From the NCBI GenBank assembly GCA_934096945.1, contig CAKOND010000012.1:1-37559 (forward strand): 37,559 nucleotides of DNA. The letters run 5' to 3'. Below the pieces are notes generated by a model, which was not told the DNA's origin, searched no databases, and worked only from the letters and a program-made list of their open reading frames with translations. Position numbers and translations under genes: made by a program. Shown here in pieces: positions 8,148-17,180 of this stretch. Position 1 is the stretch's first letter, and the number at the start of each line of letters is the position of its first letter. Origin of the DNA: an uncultured Bacilli bacterium (lineage in GTDB: Bacteria > Bacillota_I > Bacilli_A > RF39 > UBA660).

Positions 8148-8180
8148 ATAAAAATGTTAATAACCGAACGATTACTAACA
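8148..8180 (-). terminator. Rho-independent terminator of the NUDIX gene
   Basis: TGTTAATAACC (8155-8165) pairs with GATTACTAACA (8170-8180, two wobble pairs) around GAAC. The minus strand then reads TTTTT. Its 3' arm is nearly the same as those at 2608 and 5165. Confidence 0.8.
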
Positions 8181-8228
8181 TTTTCTATTGCAAGTTCATT
8201 TATGATTTTTAATGTTTAATTAAACACA

Positions 8229-8689
8229 TCATATCTTTTCTTCATTATCTGCACAGGTTACACTAAACTTTATACCTTTTAAATTATTATTTATAGCTTC
8301 TTTTTCAAAAGTTATCATGTCTGTTGGTAAGTTGTTGATATCTGCCCATAATAATTCTCTACACTTTTCTGGTTCATTAATTATAATTTCACCTTCATAT
8401 TTACTTATTTCAAAATATAAATCATAGTATGATGGCAACGACTTGTTCTTTCTATTAACTATGAATGTATCTATTATGTCATCAAGATTAATTATAATAT
8501 TTAGCTCTTCTTTTGCTTCACGCACTAATGCTTCGTATGCATTTTCTCCTTCATCTATATGACCTGCTGGTAGGCTAAAAATCCAGGCCATAATTTTGTC
8601 CCTTGTCTTCTTTGTAAAAGTACTTGGTCTTTTTCATTTTTAATTATTATGTAAATCGACGATAAAAACTTCTCTCTTTCTTTTTTCAC
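8229..8689 (-). pseudogene. NUDIX hydrolase with a one-base frameshift
   Basis: The gene should start at GTG 8689 (AGGAG 6 nt upstream) and read IYIIIKNEKDQVLLQRRQ, then KLWPGF. It shifts frame in a T5 run near 8578 and resumes with SLPAGHIDEGENAYEALVRE, then AKEELN. The second part contains the Nudix box (G-x5-E-x7-RE-x2-EE) that binds the metal for cleaving nucleoside-diphosphate-linked substrates. One extra T restores about 154 codons, a normal NUDIX length. As it stands, an internal ATG at 8591 would give only the C-terminal 120 residues without the first beta strands. Either a pseudogene, a phase-variable gene or a sequence error. Confidence 0.82.
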
Positions 8690-8710
8690 TTGTTACTCCT
8701 TATTTTTTAT

Positions 8711-8749
8711 TTTAAAAGAGATAACGTTTTCTTTGTTATCTCTTTTAAA
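8711..8749. terminator. Bidirectional terminator, 15-bp perfect stem
   Basis: TTTAAAAGAGATAAC (8711-8725) pairs perfectly with GTTATCTCTTTTAAA (8735-8749). T-rich flanks occur on both sides. It isolates the NUDIX gene from the SEC-C remnant and the operon above it. Confidence 0.85.
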
Positions 8750-8761
8750 TATTTTATTGTT

Positions 8762-8940
8762 TTATTTTCCGCAACAATTTTTATATTTTTTACCACTGCC
8801 GCAAGTAGTGGATGTTCCCATATTATCAGTATTATTTATACTTATAGTATTATTCGTATTTCCTTGTTTATCAGACTAGGTAACATCTATATTATTTGTA
8901 TTTATTATATTACCTGTACTATAAGTATTTCTCTAACGTG
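8762..8940 (-). pseudogene. Remnant ending in a SEC-C zinc motif
   Basis: The last 12 codons read TCGSGKKYKNCCGK before the stop at 8762, the SEC-C metal-binding motif also found at the C-terminus of SecA in this window. The DNA differs from the secA end, so it is not a fresh copy. Upstream the frame is Asn/Thr-rich (NTNN repeats) and is broken by a TAG at 8876-8878. No start codon with a ribosome site was found. It is probably the tail of a decayed SEC-C protein. The flank 8941-9024 shows nothing further. Confidence 0.55.
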
Positions 8941-9024
8941 GACTTCTTGTGAACATTGTCCACATCCGTTCACTAATATAAGTATATCATATTTTCTTAT
9001 CTTATAAAATGTGCAAATAATTTT

Positions 9025-9387
9025 CTATAAATATTTATTAGAAATGTACTTTATATAATAATTTCTATTATTTTTTAATGCGCTAATTATATCATTAAAT
9101 AAATTTCTGTTTTCTTGTTTCCTAATCAAATTTAAATATCCTTTACATTCCTCAAATGTTATATTTTCTATTCGTTGCTTTAATATATCAAAGATTTGAT
9201 CTTGATATTTATCAACTCCTATAAATATATCACTTAAAATTACTGTCTTATTTCTAATGTCAATATCATCTATTTTATAACATATATTAAATAATACATA
9301 TTGTTTCTCAATTATTGACTTTGTTTTTGGTTTTAAATACTCATTGATAAATCTCAACACAATTAAGTATTTCTTCAATGTTATCAT
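9025..9387 (-). CDS. Unrecognised 120-aa helical ORF overlapping the 676-aa gene
   Basis: Lysine/isoleucine-rich, predicted all-helical, no known motif. Its ATG lies 47 nt inside the end of the upstream ORF in a different frame, with no Shine-Dalgarno sequence. It is therefore more likely the true C-terminus of the 676-aa protein after a frameshift near 9345-9387 than an independent gene. If independent, it depends on translational coupling. It shares the helical, solenoid-like composition of its neighbour. Confidence 0.5.
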   Translation of the reverse strand: MITLKKYLIVLRFINEYLKPKTKSIIEKQYVLFNICYKIDDIDIRNKTVILSDIFIGVDKYQDQIFDILKQRIENITFEECKGYLNLIRKQENRNLFNDIISALKNNRNYYIKYISNKYL

Positions 9388-11371
9388 AATTATTTATTGC
9401 CATTTCAATATATCTATTTAATAACTCATCATATTCTATTTTATTCAAAATAACGTCACACATCATTACATTAACAATTAAATCATTTTTATCTTTATGG
9501 TGAATATTTTCAAAATCAAACGATTTATGTGGATTAGGGATTTCAATTGAGCTATGAATCATTAAGTAAATATCATTTATAATTTTTTCATCTTTTTCTA
9601 CCATCAATAAATGTGCTAGCAATCTTATATGTCTTATTTTTTCATATAAAATTTCATTTTTTGAAGTTATTATCTCTTTAGCTAGTGGTAGATATTTATT
9701 TAAAATAAAGTTTTTATTTTCATCTTTATACCTTTCTGAACTAAATATACTTGTACCAATATTATAATCATTCCAATATCCGACAAAAACACCAGGGTTC
9801 TTTTCTCTTTCTTCATGTCTTTGCCTATAAATATTAACTATACTTTTAATTGCTTCTAATTCATTATCTCTTATTTCAACGTTGTATAAAATATTTTCTG
9901 TACTATCCTTATTATTAAATAACTTATCATATTTTTTTATTTTGGGTTTTCGCTGTTTTATTTTTATAATACAGTCTGAAAAGTCAAAATTAATATGTTC
10001 CTTATTTTTTATCAGTGAATCTATTATAAATTGAAAAGAATTAAAATCACTTTCAGATAATTCTTCTACTCTAATTTCATTTACTATTTTTCCAAAATCA
10101 ATATAAAATCCTGAATATTCCTTTTTAAAATATATTGCAAGAAGAGCTAACAATTCACTTATTTTTTTATTTCTTAATATATTATTTCCAATTGCCTTAA
10201 AAGCATCACTAATTATATTTATTTGATATTCCTTATCTATATCAATAATCGAATAAATATCGGCTGTTAACTCATCAAATAACAAATCATTAATATATCG
10301 TCCATATATGTCGTACAAAAATATGTTATTTTTGTCTAATTCAAATCTAAATAAAGATTTTCGAACTTCGATTAAACTATTTATAAATTCCTCACTATTC
10401 ACAAAACAATATTTTAATTTAATCTTATTATACAAATTTCTGTATTTTTTAAATTCACCACTTAGGAATAACATCTTTAACGTTAATTTATAAAATTCTT
10501 CGTCTTCAAATGTTTCAGCATACATATACATTATATTAGATATTAACTCTCTAATAAGCCTCATGTGTGTTATTGATCCATAAAAAACTGTTAAATATAA
10601 AAGTTGCTGTATTTGTTTGAAACAATTTTCTAATCCGATTCCATAAATAGTTGTATATTTTGATTTTGTTTTATTACTAAAAATAGTTTTTGATAAGCTG
10701 TCAAAAATTTCAGATTTAATTCTATCCACATCAGGATATGATAACTTATGCTTATTTGCGTCAATTTTTCTTTGGTATTTATTGTCAAAAGTAAACTTAT
10801 TAATTGAATTTTCGTATTGATGAAGTATATTTCTGCCATCTATACAAATATCATCTAAATACCAAGTTGGAAAATCATTACAATTCACAGCATAATCAAA
10901 CAATTCATTATATTCATTTGTCGCATTTTCTAAATTTCCACTAAAATATGCAAAATTTGCTTTCCAACGTTTACAAATTGTGCTATCATCGCTTAAATCG
11001 AACTCCGATTTAATAATATTATAAAATTCTAACAATTCCTTATCAGGGAAATTAGATAAACCAAATATCCAATCCACTATTTTTTTACCCAATATTAATG
11101 GCTTACTAGTAAATTCATATGTTTTACCATTAAAATTAGGAAAGACTAAATGGTATGCATAATTTTCTAATTCATCAAACTTATTAAGGTATCGTTTATA
11201 AAAATCACTATAATTAACCTTATTTGTTATAATTTCATAACTCTTTTCTACATTGATATTATATACAGTAGTATTGTAGATATTGGTTTCATCTCCATTA
11301 ATAACTTTTTCTACATTTTGATATAAAGCATTAGAATTATCAATTTTTCTTTTATCTATTTCTATCCCCAT
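9341..11371 (-). CDS. Unrecognised 676-aa helical-repeat-like protein, possible sensor
   Basis: No family recognised. No Walker A (GxxxxGKS/T), nuclease or membrane motif seen. Beyond residue 60 it is almost entirely amphipathic helices, suggesting an alpha-solenoid (TPR-like). The N-terminus is different: IDKRKIDNSNALYQNVEKV (5-23) continues into NGDETNIYNTTVYN. The block from 5 to 27 repeats, with 13 of 23 residues identical, the C-terminus of the 66-aa membrane protein encoded just upstream. The ATG at 11371 has AAGGGAAG 6 nt before it and lies 20 nt before the upstream stop, so the genes overlap and are coupled. The 120-aa ORF follows. I read this as an effector/sensor-type operon of unknown function. 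Confidence 0.72.
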   Translation of the reverse strand: MGIEIDKRKIDNSNALYQNVEKVINGDETNIYNTTVYNINVEKSYEIITNKVNYSDFYKRYLNKFDELENYAYHLVFPNFNGKTYEFTSKPLILGKKIVDWIFGLSNFPDKELLEFYNIIKSEFDLSDDSTICKRWKANFAYFSGNLENATNEYNELFDYAVNCNDFPTWYLDDICIDGRNILHQYENSINKFTFDNKYQRKIDANKHKLSYPDVDRIKSEIFDSLSKTIFSNKTKSKYTTIYGIGLENCFKQIQQLLYLTVFYGSITHMRLIRELISNIMYMYAETFEDEEFYKLTLKMLFLSGEFKKYRNLYNKIKLKYCFVNSEEFINSLIEVRKSLFRFELDKNNIFLYDIYGRYINDLLFDELTADIYSIIDIDKEYQINIISDAFKAIGNNILRNKKISELLALLAIYFKKEYSGFYIDFGKIVNEIRVEELSESDFNSFQFIIDSLIKNKEHINFDFSDCIIKIKQRKPKIKKYDKLFNNKDSTENILYNVEIRDNELEAIKSIVNIYRQRHEEREKNPGVFVGYWNDYNIGTSIFSSERYKDENKNFILNKYLPLAKEIITSKNEILYEKIRHIRLLAHLLMVEKDEKIINDIYLMIHSSIEIPNPHKSFDFENIHHKDKNDLIVNVMMCDVILNKIEYDELLNRYIEMAINNYDNIEEILNCVEIYQ

Positions 11372-11552
11372 TATAAACTTCCCTTACGTTTTGATATATT
11401 GTCTTCTTGTTGTTAACCTTCCTTTTGTCTTTTCTTATAGAACCTATTTCAGTAAATTTATTTTTTACTATTATTATACTTCCAATACTGCCACCTACAA
11501 ATCCACAGATTAACGGAACAATGATATCAATAATAACTTCTTTTAAGCTCAT
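11352..11552 (-). CDS. Small glycine-zipper membrane protein with a motif shared with the downstream protein
   Basis: 66 aa. One membrane helix (about residues 6-30) carries G17, G20, G21 and G24 in GxxG/GxxxG spacing, as in oligomerising or pore-forming helices. Residues 41-63 form a basic stretch then YQNVREVYNGD (53-63), which recurs near the N-terminus of the 676-aa protein as YQNVEKVINGD. Very strong start: AAAGGAGGT 6 nt before ATG, extended -10 (TGATATAAT) near 11595-11605. The stop lies past the next gene's ATG. The high-quality ribosome site argues that it is a real gene rather than a frameshift fragment. A membrane effector recruited through the shared motif is a hypothesis. Confidence 0.7.
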   Translation of the reverse strand: MSLKEVIIDIIVPLICGFVGGSIGSIIIVKNKFTEIGSIRKDKRKVNNKKTIYQNVREVYNGDRNR

Positions 11553-11619
11553 ATTTTACCTCCTTTAACAAGTAATTGATTGATACATATTATATCATAT
11601 CTTTTTGATTAATAATATC

Positions 11620-12848
11620 TTATTTATTATTTATATTATAAATTAATTGAATCTTTTCATTGACTTTTTTCTTATCTTCGCTTGTACTAGAAATATAATA
11701 TTTTTCGGTAGTTTCTATTCTTTTATGGCCTAGTACTTCAGCAATATCTTTTATTTCACATCCGCTTCTTAAACTAATAGTAGCAAAACTACCTCTTAAA
11801 TCATAAAATCTACAATTTATCCCTAACTCATAATGAATTATTTTAAAAGGATATCTTATAATATCTGTTCCTGAATATGTTCCATCTTTTCTAGTAAATA
11901 CCATTTCAACTCTATTATGTTTAGAACTACTTTGTATAACTTTATATTCTACTAACTTACCATATTTATTTTTAATTTCTTTTAAGATATATTGCTTATA
12001 CTTTTTTCCAAATTCTTTTTTATATTTAATCTGTAGTTTTTTATAATCAGTTAATACTGAATATAAAGTATCACAAATATAAACCTCTCTACTACTACCC
12101 ATAGTTTTAGTTGTACCTAAATACCATCTGCCATTTTCTTCTTTATCTTTTGCATAAACTGTTTTATTTATCTTGATTATTCTATTCTCTAAATCAATAT
12201 CATTCCAAGTTAAAGCAAATACTTCTCCTGTTCTCATACCTGTATAACAAGCAGTTAAAAATGCACATATAAATACTTTATTAATTTTAAATCTATTTAA
12301 AATTATTTCTATTTCTTCTTTAGTATATATGTGACCTATATCGTTTTTTTTAATTCAAATGATAATAATCTAGGTATTTCTAACTCTGCTGCTGGATTAT
12401 ACTTAGTAAATCCAAAGTAATAAGTTGCATCTCTTAAGGAACTTTTAATAACCTTTTGATAATTTCTTAATGCATCTTTTGTACTAGATGTTTGATATAA
12501 TTTTAATAAAGCTTGATTTAATATATATGGTGTTATAACTGATAATTTATAATTACCTAATTCCTTTTTAATGTTTCTAAAAGATTCTTTATATCTCTTT
12601 GCTGTTGAATATTTATAATTAATTTCAAAATATTCTTTCATCCAATAATCTAAATAATCTCCATATAACATGTTACATTCTATACTTGTTACTCCATTAA
12701 TAAATTCATCGTATGCCTTTTGTCCTGCTGTATATGCTTCATTTTTTGTTTTAAATCCACATTTAGTTATTTGCCTTCTTTTCCCATTCACCTTTCCCGC
12801 TTCGAAGCAATATTGATAAGTATTGCCTCTTTTTCTTATGCTGATCAT
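11620..12848 (-). pseudogene. Tyrosine recombinase/integrase split by a one-base frameshift in an A8 run
   Basis: The N-terminal part (12848 to 12336) has the AP2-like arm domain (ISIRKRGNTYQYCFEAGK) and a SAM-like core-binding domain. The catalytic part continues in another frame: YTKEEIEIIL, then CYTGMRTGEV with the first Arg, TTKTMGSSREV with Lys, FYDLRGSFAT with the second Arg (the HxxR His is Tyr), and LGHKRIETTEKYY with His and the nucleophile Tyr. The break is at A8 near 12343-12351; a ninth A, or a -1 ribosomal slip on A-AAA-AAA, restores one reading of about 410 codons, a normal length. Related to ICE/phage integrases of Firmicutes. It marks the island as mobile. No att repeats were recognised. 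Confidence 0.88.
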
Positions 12849-12890
12849 CGTATCATCTCCTTTTCATTTGATCATTATAATTTTACAACA

Positions 12891-12918
12891 TAAAAAAGCA
12901 TTAACATTTAATGTTAAT
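12891..12918 (-). terminator. Rho-independent terminator of the DUF6602 gene
   Basis: ATTAACAT (12900-12907) pairs with ATGTTAAT (12911-12918). The minus strand continues GCTTTTTTA. It separates DUF6602 from the integrase. Confidence 0.8.
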
Positions 12919-12956
12919 ACTCTTCTTCAATTATTTAATTTTCCAATTTAACTTTT

Positions 12957-13793
12957 TTAATTTTTTATAGGAATTATATCAGCAGAATAGTTCTCGGATT
13001 TTAATATATAAATTCCCGGATTATATCTAACACTTCTTCCGTGTTCAATAACAAAAAATATTTTATCTAATAACATACTAAATGATGAGGAAACTTTCCC
13101 GGATGTAAATGAATCTGCAGATAAGGCACCAATTACATTACCAAGTGTACCATTTTCATATCTCTTAGAATAACCAATAAGCATACCATCAATAGAAACA
13201 ATAGCATTCGGATATTCGTAAATATTTTCATTTTCTTTAATTATTTCTATTATATTTTTATAATTAATCATAAATGAATTGCATAAAATAAAAGTAAAAA
13301 TCTGATCTAAACATTTAAGATTCTGATTATAACTTTCGCTTTCTGCACCGTAAGCAGTAAGTTTAGATAAATAATTACGAAAATTTCTTGGATTTTCTAT
13401 TTTTCTTTTTAAATTTCTAATTTTTTTAAATTTATTTATACTATCCTCTAAATCTCTTTTATTTAAATTTGATTTCACTTCACCAACTGCAATTACCGAT
13501 TCACAATTGTAATAACAATTTCTATCATCATCACTATTGAATTTTATACATAAATCTTTCTCATAAATTACGATATCACATTGTGATGAAACATTTCCAA
13601 AAGAATCAATAACAAAACCACTACCAACTCCTATTCCGCTTGGCAATATATCTTTCAACTTGTTTATCGCACTTTTTTCTCTACCTTCACCAACCGAATG
13701 TGGATGAGTAGTTTTCCCTGCTTTTTCAAAATCTCTCACTAAATCTTTCCCTAAATCATCAACATATTCAAAAGTATCAAAATTTTTTCTCAT
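12957..13793 (-). CDS. DUF6602-family protein, PD-(D/E)XK-like
   Basis: About 278 aa. It shows the DUF6602 pattern: THPHSVGEGREKSAI, LPSGIGVGSGFVID, then SSQCDIVIYEKDL with Asp73 and VIAVGEVKSNL with E105-x-K107. The D...ExK arrangement after a helical start is the nuclease-like core of the PD-(D/E)XK fold. Such proteins occur in defence islands; the substrate is unknown. Start at ATG 13793 because AGGAGG lies 8 nt upstream; a longer GTG start would overlap that site. It is transcribed alone between the terminators at 13850 and 12891. Confidence 0.75.
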   Translation of the reverse strand: MRKNFDTFEYVDDLGKDLVRDFEKAGKTTHPHSVGEGREKSAINKLKDILPSGIGVGSGFVIDSFGNVSSQCDIVIYEKDLCIKFNSDDDRNCYYNCESVIAVGEVKSNLNKRDLEDSINKFKKIRNLKRKIENPRNFRNYLSKLTAYGAESESYNQNLKCLDQIFTFILCNSFMINYKNIIEIIKENENIYEYPNAIVSIDGMLIGYSKRYENGTLGNVIGALSADSFTSGKVSSSFSMLLDKIFFVIEHGRSVRYNPGIYILKSENYSADIIPIKN

Positions 13794-13850
13794 TCTTAAC
13801 ACCTCCTAAATTACAAGTTTATTAAATATTTTAAAAATTCAATTATAATA

Positions 13851-13888
13851 AAAGGATGTCAACAAATTACTTTTTGCTGACACCCTTT
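13851..13888. terminator. Terminator downstream of secA
   Basis: AAAGGATGTCA (13851-13861) pairs with TGACACCCTTT (13878-13888) with one mismatch. TTTTATT follows on the minus strand. It separates the core secA gene from the accessory island. Confidence 0.7.
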
Positions 13889-13991
13889 ATTTTCAAAGAA
13901 ATTTGTCTACATTTTTAAGTTATTGTGGACAAGTTAATAAAACTCGAACCAATTCAATTTTTTATAAATTCTCGTTTTTCCTTATTTTATG

Positions 13992-16481
13992 CTACTTTCC
14001 ACAGCATTGTTTATACTTTTTTCCCGAACCACAAGTGCATGGGTCATTGCGACCAATTTTATGGCTAACTCTTTTAGGTTGGTTTTTTAGTTTTTCTTTA
14101 CCATCATTTGCTGTTCCTTTTAAAGTTTGTTTTCTTTCAACATTTTGACGAACTTCTGCTTTAAGTAGGAATAAGGCAATATCATTATCTATTTTGTTTA
14201 GTAGTTTTTCAAACATTTCAAAGCCTTCCATTGTGTAGACTTGAACAGGGTTAGCTTGACCGTATCCACGAAGACCAACACCTTCTTTTAAGTGTTCCAT
14301 AGCACTCATGTGGTCTACCCAACTTGTATCAATGACACGTAGTGATATAGCTTTTTCAAAATCATTCATAAGTGGTGATGATATCATTTTCTTTTCATAA
14401 TCTTTGATAACAAGTTCACTTATGTGGTCAATTACTTCTTGTTCTTTCATGCCTTCAAGAACTTTTGGATTTAACTGTTCACTTTTTAAGAAGTTTGTAT
14501 TTACATATTCTGCAATTTCAGATAAATCATTTTCTGTTAGACAATTTTCTGGTGGAATATGACTATCTACTAAGTTTGTTATTGTATTTTTAAATGTTTC
14601 AATAATCGTATCATGAATGCTTTCTTCATCTAATATTTCATTACGACGTGCATAAATAATTTCTCTTTGTTCATTTAAAACATTGTCATAGTCAAGTAAA
14701 CTTTTACGATAGTCGAAGTTATTTCCTTCAACTTTCTTTTGAGCTGATTCAATACTTCTTGTTAGTGCTTTAGAGCGGATCGCTTGATCATCAGTTATTC
14801 CCATGCTTATTAACATATTCTTTATTTTTTCAGTACCAAAACGACGCATTAAGTCATCTTCGAATGATACAAAGAATTGACTTGTTCCTGGGTCCCCTTG
14901 ACGTCCTGAACGTCCACGTAACTGATTATCAATACGACGAGATTCATGTCTTTCGGTACCAATTACATAAAGACCTCCAATTTCACGAACACCTTCACCA
15001 AGTTTAATATCTGTTCCACGACCTGCCATATTTGTTGCAAGTGTTATGGCATCTTTTTCACCAGCATGAGCAATTATTTCAGCTTCTCTTTCATGGTTCT
15101 TAGCATTTAATACTTCATGTTTTAAACCATTTTTAGTGAGTAATTTACTTAATTTTTCATTAGCTTCAACAGAGATTGTACCAATTAGGATTGGCTCGTG
15201 TTTTTCATGGATTTCTTTAACAACATTTATAATTGCTTTATATTTTCCATTTTCGCCTGAATAAACTAAGTCTGGTAAATCTTCACGAATTACTGGTTTA
15301 TTAGTTGGTATTCTAATAACGTACATGTTGTAAATATTTCTAAATTCTTCTTCTTCAGTCTTGGCAGTACCTGTCATACCTGATAGTTTATTATACATTC
15401 TAAATAAGTTTTGGAATGTGATTGTTGCCATCGTCTTAGTTTCAGTGTTAATTGTAACACCTTCTTTAGCTTCGATGGCTTGATGAAGTCCTTCAGAGTA
15501 TTGTCTTCCATGCATTAGACGTCCCGTAAATGGGTCAACAATTATAATTGCATCATTGTCAACAACATAATCAATATCTTTTTTAAAGCCATAATTTGCT
15601 TTTAAAGCTTGATTAATATGATGAACTAAGCTTGTGTTATCTAAGTCATAAAGATTTGTTATGTTTAAAAACTTTTCAACTTTTTTACTACCTTCAGCTG
15701 TTAAAGAAACACTCTTTGTTTTTAAATCTATTGTGTAGTCATCTTCTTCTTTTAGTCTTTTAGCAACTCGGTCTGCTTCGATATAAAGACTGTTGGTATT
15801 AAATTGTCCACCACTTATGATTAATGGAGTTCTTGCTTCATCAATTAAGATTGAGTCAACTTCGTCGATGATACAGAAGTTAAGTCCTCTTTGAACTCTA
15901 TCTTCGCGTCTTACTACCATATTATCTCTTAAGTAGTCAAAACCAACTTCATTGTTTGTTGAATATGTTATATCAGCATTGTATGCTTCTTGTTTTTCTT
16001 TTGGTGATAATTCTCTTAAATTTATACCAACTGATACACCTAATAAATCATAGATTGGACGCATCCATTCAGCATTACGACTTGATAAGTATTCATTGGT
16101 TGTTACTACGTGTACACCTTGACCACTTAGTGCATTTAGATATGCTGGCAATATAGTTGTTAAAGTTTTACCTTCACCAGTTTTCATTTCAGCAATGTTA
16201 CCATAGTGAATGGCTAAACCTCCAAGAATTTGAACATGGAATGGTTTTTCACCAATAGCACGATATGCAGCTTCACGAGCTAAAGCAAATGCTGGAACTA
16301 CAATATCATCTAACGTTTTACCATCTTCAAGCATAGCTTTAAATTCTAAAGTTTTATCTTTAAAATCTTCATCTTTTAAGGCTTGCATTTCTGGCTCTAA
16401 TTTTTCAATTTCTTCTGCTAATTTTTCAAAGCGACATAATTCTTTATATTCACTGTCTAATAATTTTTTTATAAAATTCAT
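13992..16481 (-). CDS. secA: SecA preprotein translocase ATPase
   Basis: Motor of the SecYEG export pathway, cytosolic and membrane-associated. 829 aa, full length for Firmicutes. Nucleotide-binding domain 1 has Walker A GEGKT at 102-106 and DEVD at 206-209 followed by SILIDEARTPL. The preprotein-crosslinking region follows, then NBD2 with TNMAGRGTDI and RGRSGRQGDPG, the helical scaffold, and a C-terminal SEC-C zinc tail (CTCGSGKKYKQCCGK). The ATG has GGAG 8 nt upstream. prfB, which follows secA in Bacillus, is absent; the accessory island starts instead. Confidence 0.98.
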   Translation of the reverse strand: MNFIKKLLDSEYKELCRFEKLAEEIEKLEPEMQALKDEDFKDKTLEFKAMLEDGKTLDDIVVPAFALAREAAYRAIGEKPFHVQILGGLAIHYGNIAEMKTGEGKTLTTILPAYLNALSGQGVHVVTTNEYLSSRNAEWMRPIYDLLGVSVGINLRELSPKEKQEAYNADITYSTNNEVGFDYLRDNMVVRREDRVQRGLNFCIIDEVDSILIDEARTPLIISGGQFNTNSLYIEADRVAKRLKEEDDYTIDLKTKSVSLTAEGSKKVEKFLNITNLYDLDNTSLVHHINQALKANYGFKKDIDYVVDNDAIIIVDPFTGRLMHGRQYSEGLHQAIEAKEGVTINTETKTMATITFQNLFRMYNKLSGMTGTAKTEEEEFRNIYNMYVIRIPTNKPVIREDLPDLVYSGENGKYKAIINVVKEIHEKHEPILIGTISVEANEKLSKLLTKNGLKHEVLNAKNHEREAEIIAHAGEKDAITLATNMAGRGTDIKLGEGVREIGGLYVIGTERHESRRIDNQLRGRSGRQGDPGTSQFFVSFEDDLMRRFGTEKIKNMLISMGITDDQAIRSKALTRSIESAQKKVEGNNFDYRKSLLDYDNVLNEQREIIYARRNEILDEESIHDTIIETFKNTITNLVDSHIPPENCLTENDLSEIAEYVNTNFLKSEQLNPKVLEGMKEQEVIDHISELVIKDYEKKMISSPLMNDFEKAISLRVIDTSWVDHMSAMEHLKEGVGLRGYGQANPVQVYTMEGFEMFEKLLNKIDNDIALFLLKAEVRQNVERKQTLKGTANDGKEKLKNQPKRVSHKIGRNDPCTCGSGKKYKQCCGK

Positions 16482-16564
16482 TTTTCATTTCTCCTTAATG
16501 TGTATTATAACATAAGTGAGAGAAAAGAAAAAGCTTTTAGGGCCTTTTTCACAGGATATTCACT

Positions 16565-16588
16565 AAAAAAGAAGCCTTTTGGGCTTCT
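16565..16588 (-). terminator. Strong terminator of hpf
   Basis: AGAAGCC (16570-16576) pairs with GGCTTCT (16582-16588). The minus strand continues TTTTTTAG. It lies 10 nt past the hpf stop. Confidence 0.9.
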
Positions 16589-16597
16589 AGTTATAAA

Positions 16598-17134
16598 CTA
16601 TTTAACATTTATAATACCAAATTTGCCATCTTTTCTTTTATATAGAACAGATACGCAATCTTCATCAATATTTTTAAAGACAAAGAAATCATGATTTAAT
16701 AAATCAATTTGAAGCAATGCTTCTTCTTCATCCATTGGTTTCATTTCCATTTCTTTTCTCTTGATGATTTTTGGTACTTCTTCTTCCTCATCGTCAGAAA
16801 CTTCAAAATCAAAACTCATTTCAAATTTAGGAACATCGCGATATTTCTTGCCAAGACGATTTTTATTTTTTCTGATTTGTCCTTCAAGTTTATCAACGAC
16901 TAGGTCCACTGCTGCATAAAAGTCGGAATGTCTTTCTTCTGCTCTTAAAGTAAATTTACTTGTTGGCACTGTTACTTCAATACTTTGGTCTTGGTTTTTT
17001 ACCTTTACGAGAACCTTACATTCTGTGCTCTTAGGACTTTCAAAATACTTATCAAGCTTTCCTAACTTTTCTGTTATGTATTCTTTCATTGATTTTGTGA
17101 CTGTTACTTTGTCACCACGAATACTTATTTTCAA
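16598..17134 (-). CDS. hpf: Long-form ribosome hibernation-promoting factor
   Basis: 178 aa, the long HPF form that dimerises 70S ribosomes into inactive 100S particles in stationary phase. The N-terminal beta-alpha RaiA/YfiA domain (1-100) includes ITEKLGKLDKYF and ERHSDFYAAVDLVVDKLE. An acidic linker follows (DFEVSDDEEEE), then the C-terminal dimerisation domain (MDEEEALLQIDLLNHDFFVF). The start codon is TTG, with GGAAGGTG 5 nt upstream, and no better ATG lies nearby. It sits directly upstream of secA, a common Firmicutes arrangement. Confidence 0.95.
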   Translation of the reverse strand: MKISIRGDKVTVTKSMKEYITEKLGKLDKYFESPKSTECKVLVKVKNQDQSIEVTVPTSKFTLRAEERHSDFYAAVDLVVDKLEGQIRKNKNRLGKKYRDVPKFEMSFDFEVSDDEEEEVPKIIKRKEMEMKPMDEEEALLQIDLLNHDFFVFKNIDEDCVSVLYKRKDGKFGIINVK

Positions 17135-17180
17135 TATATCACCTTCCTATAATTAATATAACATAATTAAAAGAAAAAAA

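Noticed and set aside
11352..11400. The 66-aa and 676-aa ORFs as one frameshifted gene
   Set aside because: Possible, but the 676-aa ATG has its own well-spaced AAGGGAAG site, and the shared motif would then be an internal duplication. Kept as two coupled genes.
2342..13900. Attachment-site direct repeats bounding the island
   Set aside because: No convincing direct repeat or tRNA end found by eye at either edge; a genome comparison is needed to place the borders.
15956..16156. Open frames antisense to secA, murA, spoIID, prmC and the surface genes
   Set aside because: No ribosome sites, low-complexity Leu/Ile-rich products and complete overlap with conserved genes; shadows of real reading frames.
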